A DNA stretch of 64,000 nucleotides from Eutrophovita sp913057845 (GCA_963925895.1 CAWUVH010000006.1:1-64000); one strand, 5' to 3'. Numbered from the stretch's first letter, positions 35,683-45,541 are shown. Translations and numbers: made by a program. The notes: generated from the letters alone by a model not told the origin.

Positions 35683-36342
35683 ATGATGACGCAAGATGAC
35701 ATGAAACGTGCGGCAGCACGAGAGGCAGTAAACCATTTATCCAGAGGCGATATTGTGGGTGTCGGCACCGGCTCAACTGCGAATTATTTTATCGAAGAAT
35801 TGTCTATTTGGGGCGGGGCTGCTGGAGCAGTGGCCAGCTCTGAGGCAACCGCGTCTCGTTTGCGTGCTTGTGGTATTCCCGTTTTAGACCTTAATCAGAT
35901 AGGGGGTTTTGGGGTTTATGTGGATGGAGCAGATGAAATCAATCACAAGCTTGAAATGATTAAAGGCGGTGGGGGTGCGCTCACTCGAGAAAAGATCGTT
36001 GCAGCCGTGGCCCAGAGGTTTATTTGTATAGTCGATGAAGCTAAGGTTGTTGACGTTTTAGGGGGGTTCCCTCTGCCCGTTGAGGTGATTCCGATGGCCA
36101 GCGCGCAGGTTTCGAGAGTGATGCGGGATTTAGGCGGAGAGCCAAAACCTAGGGAAGAGTTTTTGACGGATAACGGTAATGTGATTCTGGACATTCATGG
36201 ACTGAGTATTAAAAATGCTGTAGAACTAGAGCGCCAGATCAACAATATCGTTGGTGTCGTTACGAATGGCATCTTTGCGAACAGAGCTGCGGATGTGATG
36301 GTTGTAGGGACAAATGACGGTGTTCGCGTCTCAAGACGCTGA
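35683..36342 (+). CDS. rpiA: Ribose-5-phosphate isomerase A
   Basis: Interconverts ribose-5-phosphate and ribulose-5-phosphate. 219 residues with GVGTGSTANYFIEEL near 26-40, YVDGADEIN near 82-90 carrying the catalytic acid residues, and KGGGGALTREKIVA near 94-107. Full length. Divergent from the NDUFA9-like gene across 120 bases of AT-rich sequence. Confidence 0.96.
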   Translation: MMTQDDMKRAAAREAVNHLSRGDIVGVGTGSTANYFIEELSIWGGAAGAVASSEATASRLRACGIPVLDLNQIGGFGVYVDGADEINHKLEMIKGGGGALTREKIVAAVAQRFICIVDEAKVVDVLGGFPLPVEVIPMASAQVSRVMRDLGGEPKPREEFLTDNGNVILDIHGLSIKNAVELERQINNIVGVVTNGIFANRAADVMVVGTNDGVRVSRR

Positions 36343-36432
36343 ATTTATTGTGATCTTGTAGTGAATCCGTAATATTTATGCTGGATTATATAAAATTTAT
36401 AATACCCACCGAATTTGAAAAAGCGTTAATTT

Positions 36433-37140
36433 ATGAATATTGATCAACATACAGTGAAAAAATTTGATGCCGAGCTTGAAGGTTTGCGTGCTCAGATCTT
36501 AAAGATGGGTGGTTTGGTCGAGGAGCAAATTACTCAAGCATTAAACGCATTAACGACTGGTGACTTGGCCTTATGCGACCAGATTGAAAAAGGTGACCAT
36601 AAAGTCAACGCGATGGAAGTTGAGATTGACGAAAAAATAAGTCGCGTCATTGCTTTGCGTCAGCCGGCAGCTGGCGATCTCCGATTGCTGATGGCCTTTG
36701 AGAAAACAATTACTGATTTAGAGCGAATAGGGGATGAGGCAGACAAGATCGCGCGTATGACAAAACTTATTTATACGAACGAACGCATTCGCATGCCTCG
36801 AACGACCGAGATACGACATATGTCAGAGATCAGCTTGGCCATGCTGAGAAATGCTCTGGATGCTTTTGCTCGGCTAGACGCCTCACTCACGGCAGAAGTG
36901 ATCGCTAGAGATGATGATGTTGATGAGGAATTCAAGGCCATACTGCGTCAGTTAATCACGATGATGATGGAAGACCCGAGAACTATATCTATGTCCATTG
37001 AGATGTTGTTCATTGCTAAAGCAATTGAGCGTATCGGGGATCATGCTAAGAATATTGCTGAATACGTCATCTATATCGTGAAGGGCAAGGATGTCAGACA
37101 CGTTTCTAGAGAAGAGGTTGAGCGTCAGGCAAATAGCTAG
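36433..37140 (+). CDS. phoU: Phosphate transport system regulator PhoU
   Basis: Negative modulator of phosphate uptake and the PhoR-PhoB system. 235 residues built of two related three-helix halves, each with the metal-binding E/DxxxD pattern (EKTITDLERIGDEADKIA near 96-113 and AIERIGDHAKNIAEYV near 197-212). It stands alone here, without pst genes or phoRB next to it. I see no convincing Pho box upstream. Confidence 0.94.
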   Translation: MNIDQHTVKKFDAELEGLRAQILKMGGLVEEQITQALNALTTGDLALCDQIEKGDHKVNAMEVEIDEKISRVIALRQPAAGDLRLLMAFEKTITDLERIGDEADKIARMTKLIYTNERIRMPRTTEIRHMSEISLAMLRNALDAFARLDASLTAEVIARDDDVDEEFKAILRQLITMMMEDPRTISMSIEMLFIAKAIERIGDHAKNIAEYVIYIVKGKDVRHVSREEVERQANS

Positions 37141-37189
37141 CGAGTTGAGACGGCTTTATTAGATGGGTAATATTTAGAACAGCACCTAT

Positions 37190-37459
37190 TCAGTCAGTCG
37201 GCACAAAACCCTGTGCGCTATCTGCGCCATCCCCAAAGAAGTATTTTTCCGTTTGTTCTTTTAAATATTTTCTCGCCTCGGGGTCTGACAAGTTGAGCCT
37301 ATTTTCATTAACAAGCATTTTTTGTTGTTCCAGCCAGGTTCCCCAAGATTTTTTAGAGACATTGCTGAAAATGCGCTCCCCCAGCTCTCCAGGGAAAGGA
37401 GGGGAATCCATCGCCTCTTGGTTTGGGCCTAATTTGATGCATGTAATAGTTTGGGTCAT
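37190..37459 (-). CDS. yggX: Probable Fe(2+)-trafficking / oxidative damage protection protein
   Basis: 89 residues matching YggX: ITCIKLGPNQEAMDSPPFPGE near 5-25 with the single conserved Cys7, then KKSWGTWLEQQKMLVNENRL near 36-55. In enterics it protects Fe-S enzymes from superoxide and may carry iron. Convergent with phoU; argA lies 17 bases upstream on the same strand. Confidence 0.94.
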   Translation of the reverse strand: MTQTITCIKLGPNQEAMDSPPFPGELGERIFSNVSKKSWGTWLEQQKMLVNENRLNLSDPEARKYLKEQTEKYFFGDGADSAQGFVPTD

Positions 37460-37476
37460 TTTTAGTTTAATAGCCT

Positions 37477-38793
37477 TTATTTGATTGTTTTGATATATAT
37501 TTTTGAGTTTCTTTGATAGTTGTAAAGTTTCGCTTTAGCTTTAGGTAGAGCCGTCAAGTTAGTTTGTCTAAAGCCGTTCTCCAAGAACCAATGAGACGAT
37601 GCTGTTGTGAGCACAAAGACATGCGTAAGTTTTTGTTTGGCGCATTTTTTTTCGATTGCTTTTAAAAGTCCCTCTCCAACCCCGGCATGTTGAAAGCTTG
37701 AATGAACAGCCAAACATGCCAACTCGCCGATTTTCTCTTTTCCGAATGGATTCAGCGCAACGCAACCCACGACAAGACCATCATGCTCAACAATCGTGAA
37801 CTTTTGGATTTCTGTTTCTAAACTTTCTCGAGGCCTTTTGATCAAAACCCCTTCATTTTCTAGTGGTTCTATTAGGCTCAGTATGCCGCCAATATCGTCG
37901 AGTGTCGCATTGTGAATTGTTTCTAGTGGATCTCGGCTAACCATTGTGCCTATGCCTTCATGGGTGAACAGCTCGAGCAATATTCCGCCATTAATTTTGC
38001 GGTCAATCACGTGCAGTCTTTCCACCCCGCCATCGGAGGCTTTAATTAAGCTCGCCCTTATACGATCTTGCAGGGGATCCTTCGTTTTATTTTTTGCCTG
38101 TAATTTGAGTGCCGATGTCGTGAGCTCTTGAAGAAGATTGCCTTTTTTGTCGCTCAATCCTGTTTGGTCGCTAAGGTAAATTAATTTGTTAGCACCGATG
38201 GCAACCGCAACTTCAGTAGCGACATCCTCATAAGTAAGATTGAAAATTTCTCCGGTAGCGGAGTACCCGAGCGGAGAAATTAGGATCAATTCACCGTCCT
38301 CTAGCCTCTTATTGATGGCCTCGCACCTCACATTTCTCACATCTCCAGAGTAGAGATGGTCCACCCCGTTGATGACGCCTTTAGGTTGTGCAATGACAAA
38401 GTTGCCCGAGGTCACTCGTATCGGACTTCCTGCGAGAGGAGTGTTTGGCAGGCCCATGGAGAGTAACGCCTCGATCTCTAATCTGAGTCGACCGTTGGCT
38501 TCTTTGACGCACGTTAAACTTTGCTCATCGGTCACCCTAATATGAGCGCTCGACATCACAGTCTTAAGCTTCTTGGCTTTCATTGCTCGTTCGATTTGAG
38601 GTCTAGCGCCATGAACCAGAACGACCTTAACCCCGACGCTTACTAACAAGTTAATGTCGTGCGTTAAATCAGTGAAGTTCCCTTCCTCGATAACGTCCCC
38701 ATCGAAAGCGATGACAAATGTCTGGCCGCTAAAAGTTCGGATGTAGGGTGCGGCTGACCGAAACCACGTCACAAATTCCTTTGGGTTGCTCAT
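37477..38793 (-). CDS. argA: N-acetylglutamate synthase (amino-acid acetyltransferase)
   Basis: First step of arginine synthesis, usually feedback-inhibited by arginine. 438 residues with the classic two-domain form: an amino-acid-kinase-like domain (about 20-285, with VGVKVVLVHGARPQIE near 52-67) and a C-terminal GNAT acetyltransferase domain (about 290-430, with ACLAVHSSFQHAGVGEGLL near 350-368). argH lies far away in the window. yggX is 17 bases downstream. Confidence 0.95.
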   Translation of the reverse strand: MSNPKEFVTWFRSAAPYIRTFSGQTFVIAFDGDVIEEGNFTDLTHDINLLVSVGVKVVLVHGARPQIERAMKAKKLKTVMSSAHIRVTDEQSLTCVKEANGRLRLEIEALLSMGLPNTPLAGSPIRVTSGNFVIAQPKGVINGVDHLYSGDVRNVRCEAINKRLEDGELILISPLGYSATGEIFNLTYEDVATEVAVAIGANKLIYLSDQTGLSDKKGNLLQELTTSALKLQAKNKTKDPLQDRIRASLIKASDGGVERLHVIDRKINGGILLELFTHEGIGTMVSRDPLETIHNATLDDIGGILSLIEPLENEGVLIKRPRESLETEIQKFTIVEHDGLVVGCVALNPFGKEKIGELACLAVHSSFQHAGVGEGLLKAIEKKCAKQKLTHVFVLTTASSHWFLENGFRQTNLTALPKAKAKLYNYQRNSKIYIKTIK

Positions 38794-38808
38794 CGTCAGG
38801 CCAACATA

Positions 38809-39576
38809 TTATTTTGGGGTCATTCTAATGGCGCCATCAAGTCTGATCGTTTCACCATTAAGCATGACGTTACTAAAAATGCTCTGAACAAGATTTGCAT
38901 ACTCGTGTGGACGGCCAAGTCTCGATGGAAAAGGCACTTGTTGTCCAAGGGAGTCTTGAACATCTTTAGGCATGCCCATGAGCATTGCTGTTTCAAAAAT
39001 TCCAGGTGCGATCGTCATGACTCGAATGCCGCTTCGCGATAGGTCTCTTGCGATAGGTAGTGTCATGCCGGCGATGCCAGCTTTTGATGCCGAATACGCC
39101 GCCTGGCCAATTTGCCCATCAAAAGCTGCGACCGAAGCCGTGTTAATGATGACGCCTCGTTCACCCTCTGAGTTAGGCTCTTGCTTTGACATCACATCGG
39201 CCGCGATCCTAAGCATATTGAACGAGCCAATTAAATTGATGTTAATGACTCGAGCAAATGTTTCAAGCTTATGGGGACCATTTTTACCTATAGTTTTTTC
39301 TCCTATAGCGATTCCTGCGCAGTTAATGAGTCCTTGTAATCCGCCGAAATCAGATTGTGCCAACGCAATAGTCGCTTGCGCGTGTTCTTCTTTTGTGACA
39401 TCGCATTCTATAAAGCGCGCAGCAGTTCCGAGTTTTGCTGCTAAAGCTTTCCCAGCCTCGTTGTTCATGTCAGCAATAACCACACGACCGCCTTGGGCCA
39501 CTAACATTTCAGCAGTCGCCGCTCCAAGTCCAGAGGCCCCGCCGGTAACAATAATCGTATTATTTTTAATGTCCAT
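38809..39576 (-). CDS. Short-chain dehydrogenase, 3-hydroxyacyl-CoA dehydrogenase type II-like
   Basis: 255 residues from ATG 39576. SDR cofactor motif TGGASGLG near 10-17, NCAGIA near 90, catalytic Ser near 150 and YSASKAGIAGM with Tyr/Lys near 163-173. The long insertion after NCAGIA and the C-terminal GRPHEYANLVQSI resemble the HSD17B10-type enzymes acting on 2-methyl-3-hydroxyacyl-CoA and similar substrates. A TTG at 39618 would add 14 unlikely residues. Between argA and rsmE, all on the minus strand. Confidence 0.88.
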   Translation of the reverse strand: MDIKNNTIIVTGGASGLGAATAEMLVAQGGRVVIADMNNEAGKALAAKLGTAARFIECDVTKEEHAQATIALAQSDFGGLQGLINCAGIAIGEKTIGKNGPHKLETFARVININLIGSFNMLRIAADVMSKQEPNSEGERGVIINTASVAAFDGQIGQAAYSASKAGIAGMTLPIARDLSRSGIRVMTIAPGIFETAMLMGMPKDVQDSLGQQVPFPSRLGRPHEYANLVQSIFSNVMLNGETIRLDGAIRMTPK

Positions 39577-39636
39577 ATCTTTGCTCTCTTTTTCATCATG
39601 ATCTAAAACAAGTGCCAAAGTATAACTTTTCTGAGT

Positions 39637-40410
39637 TTATAAGTCCCCAAATAGTGCTTGCGAGATGGCTATAAGGCTGATGCCGGCGGTCTCGGCTCGA
39701 AGTGTTCTGGGCCCTAAACGTATATCTAAAAAATTGTTGGATTTGGCCATGATTAGCTCCTGGTCAGTGAACCCCCCTTCGGGGCCAATCGTAATGATAA
39801 GCTTCTCTTGATCGCGAGGAATGTTTTGTGGGGTGTTCGAGCCGCTGGGCGAAAGAACAATTTTGGTTTCTTTGGCATTTGTGCTTGATGAGCTTGCTAG
39901 ATAATCACTCAGAGACAAAAAGGTTTTAATTGAGGGTATTTTCGTGCGACCACTCTGCTCGCATGCGGCAATAGCCACTTTGTGCCAATGCAATTTTTTC
40001 TTTTCCAACAGTTGAGTATCGATTTTGAGTGCGCTTCTCTCGGCTTTGAAAATGTTAATTTCATTGACACCCAGCTCTGTTGCTTTTTGAATCAGCCAAT
40101 TCATCTTGTCGTTGGACATGACAGATTGAACCAAAGAGATTTTCAATTCTGATTCTAGATTAACGGCTGAGAAGTTAATAATTTCAGCCATGAGGCTGCC
40201 ATTGGTGGCCATGACTAGTTTGGCCAAATATTCACCGCCGGTCCCATCAAATAGATAAAAGAGCGCCCCTTCTTTTAATCTCAGTGCTGATTTGGCGTGA
40301 TTTGCTATGTCTTTAGGGAGTTCCACCAGGGTTTCGCCTTCCCTGATTTTTCTGCACAAATAAAATCTAGCGCCAGATTTGGGCTGTTTCGTATCGTGGT
40401 TTAAGCTCAT
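39637..40410 (-). CDS. rsmE: 16S rRNA (uracil-1498-N3)-methyltransferase
   Basis: Methylates U1498 of 16S rRNA. 257 residues from ATG 40410 (TTG 40422 four codons upstream is the alternative). SPOUT-family knot at the C-terminus: ITIGPEGGFTDQEL near 206-219 and RLGPRTLRAETAGISLI near 232-248, which bind SAM; N-terminal PUA-like domain. Length and motifs are standard. Confidence 0.94.
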   Translation of the reverse strand: MSLNHDTKQPKSGARFYLCRKIREGETLVELPKDIANHAKSALRLKEGALFYLFDGTGGEYLAKLVMATNGSLMAEIINFSAVNLESELKISLVQSVMSNDKMNWLIQKATELGVNEINIFKAERSALKIDTQLLEKKKLHWHKVAIAACEQSGRTKIPSIKTFLSLSDYLASSSSTNAKETKIVLSPSGSNTPQNIPRDQEKLIITIGPEGGFTDQELIMAKSNNFLDIRLGPRTLRAETAGISLIAISQALFGDL

Positions 40411-40557
40411 GACAAGATTCAAGGGTAAAATGATTGTTTGATCGTACGCGAAATGAAGGCTTTGAGCGAAGAGGATATGGTCATTTGGTCTTGATTGTGT
40501 TCTGAAGTTCGTGGAAATGCCGTGATGAGTTAAGTTTGCCCTTAGGTTCCGTTTGTC

Positions 40558-41373
40558 ATGTCAAAATTTAGCACTACTGTAGTTCTAGACCAGCTGACTG
40601 ATCTAGCTAAATACATCTCAGAAAAAGAGATTATCCCTAATTTTAAAACATCTACTCACGTTCGCAAGAGTGATGGGAGTCCGGTAACCCCTGTGGATGC
40701 CGCAGTGCAGTCTATTCTTGAGGATAGATTACCCAAAATATTGAATGTGCCGGTTCTTGGCGAGGAAATGCCCGCGGACAAGCAATCTCAAATTTGGGGG
40801 CTGCGTGATTCTGGAATATGGTGTGTGGATCCGATAGATGGGACCACTAATTTCATCAATGGCATCCCCTACTTTGCGGTGTCGATTGCATATTTTTCAG
40901 GAGGAAAATCCATATTCGGATTGGTTTTTAATCCAATCAGTGGAGAAGTTTTTACTGCGGAAGAAGGCGGTGGTGCCTACCTAGGGGATCAAAATTTATC
41001 GAACAATGCGACTCGGCATGCCAGGCTAGAGGAGTGTGTCGCCAGTGTTGACTTTAAAAGATTGCCAGAAGCTCTCAGGACTCGTTTGGTTTCTGCGCCG
41101 CCATATGCGTCGCAAAGAAATTTTGGTGCGGCCAGTCTAGAGTGGTGTCATGTTGCGTCAGGCTTATTTGATGTTTACGTGCATGGGAACCAAAAGGTTT
41201 GGGATTATGCGGCCGGGGCCTTGATTGTGTCTGAGGCTGGAGGTGTGATGTCATCTTTCGCGACTACGAAAGACCACTTCTGGGACGGTGATGCACTGTC
41301 GCGACCAGTGATTGCCGCGCGCGACCCGGCTATTTTTAAAGATTGGTCGAATTGGTTGCATATTTCTCTGTAG
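40558..41373 (+). CDS. Inositol monophosphatase family protein (probable histidinol-phosphatase)
   Basis: 271 residues of the Mg-dependent IMPase family. Metal ligands are in GEEMP near 66-70 and in WCVDPIDGTTNFINGIP near 88-104, and the C-terminal WDYAAGALIVSEAGG near 217-231. Sequence type resembles HisN-like histidinol-phosphate phosphatases, but inositol phosphatase or 3'-phosphoadenosine phosphatase activity cannot be ruled out, and no his genes are nearby. Confidence 0.85.
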   Translation: MSKFSTTVVLDQLTDLAKYISEKEIIPNFKTSTHVRKSDGSPVTPVDAAVQSILEDRLPKILNVPVLGEEMPADKQSQIWGLRDSGIWCVDPIDGTTNFINGIPYFAVSIAYFSGGKSIFGLVFNPISGEVFTAEEGGGAYLGDQNLSNNATRHARLEECVASVDFKRLPEALRTRLVSAPPYASQRNFGAASLEWCHVASGLFDVYVHGNQKVWDYAAGALIVSEAGGVMSSFATTKDHFWDGDALSRPVIAARDPAIFKDWSNWLHISL

Positions 41374-41479
41374 TAGAGATCCATGTTGAGTGATGTAAGT
41401 CTTTGTTTGTTGACGGCAAACGGGGAAATCGGTATTGTGGAACGTTTTCTTTTTAAAAGCGCAAGCGTTGGGTGGTTGT

Positions 41480-43204
41480 ATGGAAATGACGGGGGGGCAA
41501 GTCGCCGAGCTATCGGGTGCTGAAATTGTTTCGCGCTGTTTGGCGGAAGAGAAAGTTGAATTTTTGTTTGGGTATCCTGGTGGAGCGGTGCTTCCCATTT
41601 ACGATGCATTATTCAAGCAAGATAAAGTTAAGCACATTTTAGTGCGGCACGAACAAGCAGCTGTGCACGCGGCGGACGCGTTTGCTCGAGCTACTGGCAA
41701 AGTGGGAGTCGCTCTGGTGACTTCTGGTCCAGGGGTTACCAATGCGATCACTGGTATTGCTACAGCCTATATGGATTCTGTCCCTATGGTAGTGATTACG
41801 GGTCAGGTGCCAACTCATGCCATTGGGGAAGACGCGTTCCAAGAGGTTGATACCGTTGGGATCACCCGACCATGTGTCAAACATAATATCCTGGTTAGGC
41901 GGGCGGCAGATATTGCGCCAGCTATAAAAAAAGCTTTTTATTTAGCCGCGACGGGCCGACCCGGTCCGGTTGTTGTGGATATTCCTAAGGATATAACTCT
42001 GGATAAAACCAATTATTTTTATCCTGAGTCTGTTTCTTTGCGATCCTATAATCTGGTGACACGAGGTCATTCGGGTCAGATAAAAAAAGCTGTTGAATTG
42101 TTGCTGTCAGCTAAACGACCGATGATCTATTCAGGCGGCGGCATCATTATGGGTAACGCATCTGAGTTGCTTGCCCAGTTAGTTCGCACGCTAGGTTATC
42201 CGTGTACGAATACATTGATGGGTCTTGGCGGATTTCCCGCAACGGATCCATTATTTTTAGGCATGTTGGGAATGCATGGCACTTATGAGGCCAACATGGC
42301 AATGCAAGATTGCGATGTATTGTTGGCAATTGGCGCGCGCTTTGACGATCGAGTTGTCGGAAACCCGACTCATTTTATGAGTGTTGAGCGCAAGATTATT
42401 CATGTTGATGTGGATCCATCATCAATCTCTAAGCGTGTGAAAGTTGATGTTCCAATTGTTGGCGATGTGATAGAGGTTCTGAAAGCGATGCTTCAGCACA
42501 TTGACGAGCTGTCAGTAAAATCGCACAAGCCTGATATCGAGGCATGGTGGCAGCAAATTTCAGTGTGGCGAGAAAAAGACAGCTCGAAGTTTGCGTTATC
42601 AGATGAGGTGATTAAGCCTCAGGCGGTCGTTCAAACATTTTATGAGCTCACCAAACATGAGGACGTATTCGTCACGTCTGATGTGGGACAGCATCAAATG
42701 TGGGCCGCACAGTACTTCAAATTTGATCGGCCAAGAAGGTGGATTAACTCCGGAGGTCTTGGCACTATGGGGGTTGGTCTGCCGTATGCGATGGGCGTTC
42801 AGTTTGCTTATCCGGATGCAACTGTTGCTTGTATTACAGGCGAGGCGAGCATACAGATGTGTATACAGGAGCTTTCTACCGCGAAGCAATACAGTTTGCC
42901 GATCAAAATCATCACCTTAAATAATCGTTACTTGGGGATGGTGCGTCAGTGGCAGGAATTTTTCCATGGAAACCGTCATTCTGAATCGTATATGGATGCG
43001 CTACCAGACTTCGTTAAGTTAGCGGAGGCTTATGGTCATGTCGGTATGCGTATCGATAAGCCATCAGATGTAGAGGGAGCGCTCAAGGAGGCGTTAGCGC
43101 TTAAAGACCGTTTGGTCTTTATGGATTTCATTACGGATCAGACTGAAAATGTTTTTCCGATGATCCCGGGTGGAAAAGGGCTATCGGAAATGATTCTTGA
43201 ATGA
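41480..43204 (+). CDS. ilvB: Acetolactate synthase large subunit
   Basis: ThDP enzyme making acetolactate or acetohydroxybutyrate for valine, leucine and isoleucine. 574 residues from ATG 41480, preceded by GGTGG; an upstream TTG at 41435 adds a non-family stretch. FLFGYPGGAVLPIYD near 29-43, the catalytic Glu region VRHEQAAVHAADA near 57-69, and the ThDP motif written GEAS...NN near 453-481 rather than the GDGS...NN of E. coli. A G7 run lies at codons 4-6. First of ilvB-ilvH-ilvC. Confidence 0.96.
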   Translation: MEMTGGQVAELSGAEIVSRCLAEEKVEFLFGYPGGAVLPIYDALFKQDKVKHILVRHEQAAVHAADAFARATGKVGVALVTSGPGVTNAITGIATAYMDSVPMVVITGQVPTHAIGEDAFQEVDTVGITRPCVKHNILVRRAADIAPAIKKAFYLAATGRPGPVVVDIPKDITLDKTNYFYPESVSLRSYNLVTRGHSGQIKKAVELLLSAKRPMIYSGGGIIMGNASELLAQLVRTLGYPCTNTLMGLGGFPATDPLFLGMLGMHGTYEANMAMQDCDVLLAIGARFDDRVVGNPTHFMSVERKIIHVDVDPSSISKRVKVDVPIVGDVIEVLKAMLQHIDELSVKSHKPDIEAWWQQISVWREKDSSKFALSDEVIKPQAVVQTFYELTKHEDVFVTSDVGQHQMWAAQYFKFDRPRRWINSGGLGTMGVGLPYAMGVQFAYPDATVACITGEASIQMCIQELSTAKQYSLPIKIITLNNRYLGMVRQWQEFFHGNRHSESYMDALPDFVKLAEAYGHVGMRIDKPSDVEGALKEALALKDRLVFMDFITDQTENVFPMIPGGKGLSEMILE

Positions 43205-43243
43205 TGCGCCCAATTAAATTTTTCGTCTAATAAGGCAATTACT

Positions 43244-43735
43244 ATGAGGCATATTCTTTCATTGCTTTTAGAGAATGAGGCGGGAGCTCTTTCCCGTGTT
43301 GCAGGGCTCTTTTCGGCACGGGGATATAATATTGAATCTTTAACGGTGGCTCCTACAGAGGACCCATCGTTATCGCGGATGACGATCGTTACCATAGGAT
43401 CGAATGAAGTGCTTGAGCAAATCACGAAACAGTTAAACAAACTTGTGGATGTGGTTAGGGTCATTGACCTCACGGAAGGCAGTCATATAGAGCGAGAGTT
43501 AATGCTCGTAAAAGTGCGTGCTGTGGCGAAGGATCGAGAGGAAATTAAACGCATTTCCGACATATTTAGAGGGCGAATTTTAGATGTTACGGATAAAACG
43601 TATACGATTGAACTGACCGGAACTGGAGCTAAGTTGGATGCTTTCTTCGATGCACTAGATAGGGAAGCAATCCTTGAAACGGTTAGAACTGGAGCATCAG
43701 GAATAGGGCGTGGTGATCGAATCTTAAAGGTTTGA
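43244..43735 (+). CDS. ilvH: Acetolactate synthase small (regulatory) subunit
   Basis: Regulatory subunit that confers valine feedback on IlvB. 163 residues: an N-terminal ACT domain (HILSLLLENEAGALSRVAGLFSARGYNIESL, split here as LLENEAGALSRVAGLFSARG near 8-27 plus NIESL) and a C-terminal domain. 39 bases after ilvB and 47 before ilvC. Confidence 0.96.
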   Translation: MRHILSLLLENEAGALSRVAGLFSARGYNIESLTVAPTEDPSLSRMTIVTIGSNEVLEQITKQLNKLVDVVRVIDLTEGSHIERELMLVKVRAVAKDREEIKRISDIFRGRILDVTDKTYTIELTGTGAKLDAFFDALDREAILETVRTGASGIGRGDRILKV

Positions 43736-43782
43736 AATAAACTGACTTAATAATAACTGAATACATTTGTTGCGAGGTAGCT

Positions 43783-44799
43783 ATGAAAGTTTTTTACGAC
43801 AAAGATGCAAATTTACGGCTCATTAAGGGTAAAAAGGTAACGATCCTTGGATATGGATCTCAGGGGCATGCGCACGCGCTAAACCTTAAGGATTCAGGCG
43901 TTACTGTCACTGTGGGTGTGCGAAAAGGTGGCGGATCTTGGACAAAAGCAAAAAAGGCAGGTTTTACTGTCAAGGAGATGGGTGCGGCGGTCAAAGGGGC
44001 AGATGTGGTGATGTTGCTTTTGCCTGATGAGAATATCGCTGAAGTTTTTGAAAATGACGTGCAGCCCAATATCAAAAAGGGAGCCGCGGTAGGCTTTGCG
44101 CACGGATTTAATGTGCATTTTGGGCAGGTCAACCCAGATAAGAATGTGGATGTCATTATGGTTGCACCAAAAGCGCCGGGACACACAGTGCGCTCTACTT
44201 ACGCACAGGGCGGTGGTGTGCCTTGCTTAATTGCCATTCACCAAGATGCATCTGGAAAAGCAAAAGACGTATCTTTGTCTTATGCCGCAGCTATTGGTGG
44301 GGGTAAGGCTGGAATCATTGAGACTAATTTTAGGGAAGAAACAGAGACAGATCTCTTTGGTGAGCAAGTTGTTCTATGCGGTGGAGCTACCGCATTAATT
44401 CAAGCTGGTTTTGAGGTCTTAGTTGAAGCTGGTTATGCGCCAGAGATGGCGTATTTTGAATGTTTGCATGAGTTGAAGTTGATTGTTGATTTGATTTATG
44501 AGGGTGGCATCGCCAACATGCGATACTCGATCTCAAACAATGCGGAGTACGGCGATATCACGCGTGGTCCAAGAATTATTAATGAAGAGAGTAAAAACGA
44601 GATGCGCAGAATTCTCAAAGAGATTCAAACCGGCGTATATGCACAAGAGTTTTTACTCGAGAATCAAACGCGAAATACAAAACTTACTTCGATCAGACGT
44701 ATCTCTGGAGAGCACCAAATTGAAGAGGTGGGTAGCAAGCTTCGCGCGATGATGCCATGGATCAAAGCAAATAGATTGGTTGATAAGTCTAAGAATTAG
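43783..44799 (+). CDS. ilvC: Ketol-acid reductoisomerase (NADP+)
   Basis: Second shared step of branched-chain amino acid synthesis. 338 residues of the short class I form, with the Rossmann GYGSQGHAHALNL near 23-35 and Arg/Lys/Ser residues after it that favour NADPH, and the metal-binding ETETDLFGEQ near 185-194. GAGGT ribosome site five bases before the ATG. Follows ilvB-ilvH. Confidence 0.97.
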   Translation: MKVFYDKDANLRLIKGKKVTILGYGSQGHAHALNLKDSGVTVTVGVRKGGGSWTKAKKAGFTVKEMGAAVKGADVVMLLLPDENIAEVFENDVQPNIKKGAAVGFAHGFNVHFGQVNPDKNVDVIMVAPKAPGHTVRSTYAQGGGVPCLIAIHQDASGKAKDVSLSYAAAIGGGKAGIIETNFREETETDLFGEQVVLCGGATALIQAGFEVLVEAGYAPEMAYFECLHELKLIVDLIYEGGIANMRYSISNNAEYGDITRGPRIINEESKNEMRRILKEIQTGVYAQEFLLENQTRNTKLTSIRRISGEHQIEEVGSKLRAMMPWIKANRLVDKSKN

Positions 44800-44849
44800 G
44801 GTGATATGGGTTACTGTATTACAGTGGTTCGGTTCAAGCGAGTTGGCAG

Positions 44850-44872
44850 AACCGGTTGTTCAACGGTTTTTT
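44850..44872 (+). terminator. Weak hairpin and T-run after ilvC
   Basis: AACCG at 44850-44854 can pair with CGGTT at 44864-44868, with a T6 run at 44867-44872. The 5-bp stem is short, so partial termination or attenuation before psd is the most that can be claimed. Confidence 0.3.
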
Positions 44873-44881
44873 GAGGCTTAA

Positions 44882-45535
44882 GTGAATCACAAATATCAAC
44901 ATCCTATAATCGCGAGAGAGGGATGGCCTTTCTTGCTTCTTGCTGGAGTGCTGGCCGGATTTAGCACTGTTTACAGTGTCTATCTGGCTATTCCTCTATG
45001 GCTTATTTTCATCTTCATCCTGCAGTTTTTTCGAGACCCCGCTCGTGTTGCTCCCGAGGGAGACCGGCTAGCATGTGCGCCTGCAGATGGACGTGTTGTT
45101 TTTGTAGATGAGGCCTTTGATCCTTACGCTAATCGAGAATGTTTAAAGATCAGCATTTTTATGAACGTATTTAATGTTCATTCAAATCGTATGCCGATAG
45201 CAGGGGTGGTTAATGCGAAGCATTACTTCCCGGGGAAATTTTTTAATGCCGATCTCGATAAGGCATCTGAGAGTAACGAGCGTAACGCGCTTTTGTTAGT
45301 TTCAAAACAAGGGCATCAAGTAACCTGTGTTCAGATCGCGGGTTTGATCGCCAGGCGTATTCTCTGTTACGTCAATGAGGGAGCAGAAGTGATCAAGGGT
45401 GAGCGCTTTGGCTTTATTCGGTTTGGTTCACGAGTTGATCTTTATTTGCCCAAATCGACTAAAGTTATGGTGAGCCTAGGGGACAAGGTCGTGGGTGGAG
45501 AGACGGTTGTGGCTGAACTACCAGTAAGGGAGTGA
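44882..45535 (+). CDS. psd: Phosphatidylserine decarboxylase proenzyme, short form
   Basis: Makes phosphatidylethanolamine from phosphatidylserine. 217 residues, the short soluble-plus-anchor type: two hydrophobic stretches near 16-48, then the catalytic part with MNVFNVHSNRMP near 95-106 and the self-cleavage site RFGSRVDLYLP near 180-190, where Ser183 becomes the pyruvoyl group. Start GTG 44882. pssA follows six bases later, so the two consecutive enzymes are paired. Confidence 0.94.
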   Translation: MNHKYQHPIIAREGWPFLLLAGVLAGFSTVYSVYLAIPLWLIFIFILQFFRDPARVAPEGDRLACAPADGRVVFVDEAFDPYANRECLKISIFMNVFNVHSNRMPIAGVVNAKHYFPGKFFNADLDKASESNERNALLLVSKQGHQVTCVQIAGLIARRILCYVNEGAEVIKGERFGFIRFGSRVDLYLPKSTKVMVSLGDKVVGGETVVAELPVRE

Positions 45536-45541
45536 ATCCAG

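Noticed and set aside
36343..36432. Pho box upstream of phoU
   Set aside because: I could not align two 7-base CTGTCAT-like repeats at the right spacing; only AT-rich promoter-like stretches are present.
41491..41497. G7 run at codons 4-6 of ilvB as a phase switch
   Set aside because: It is explained by an ACG GGG GGG codon run in an essential biosynthetic gene; a switch here makes little biological sense.
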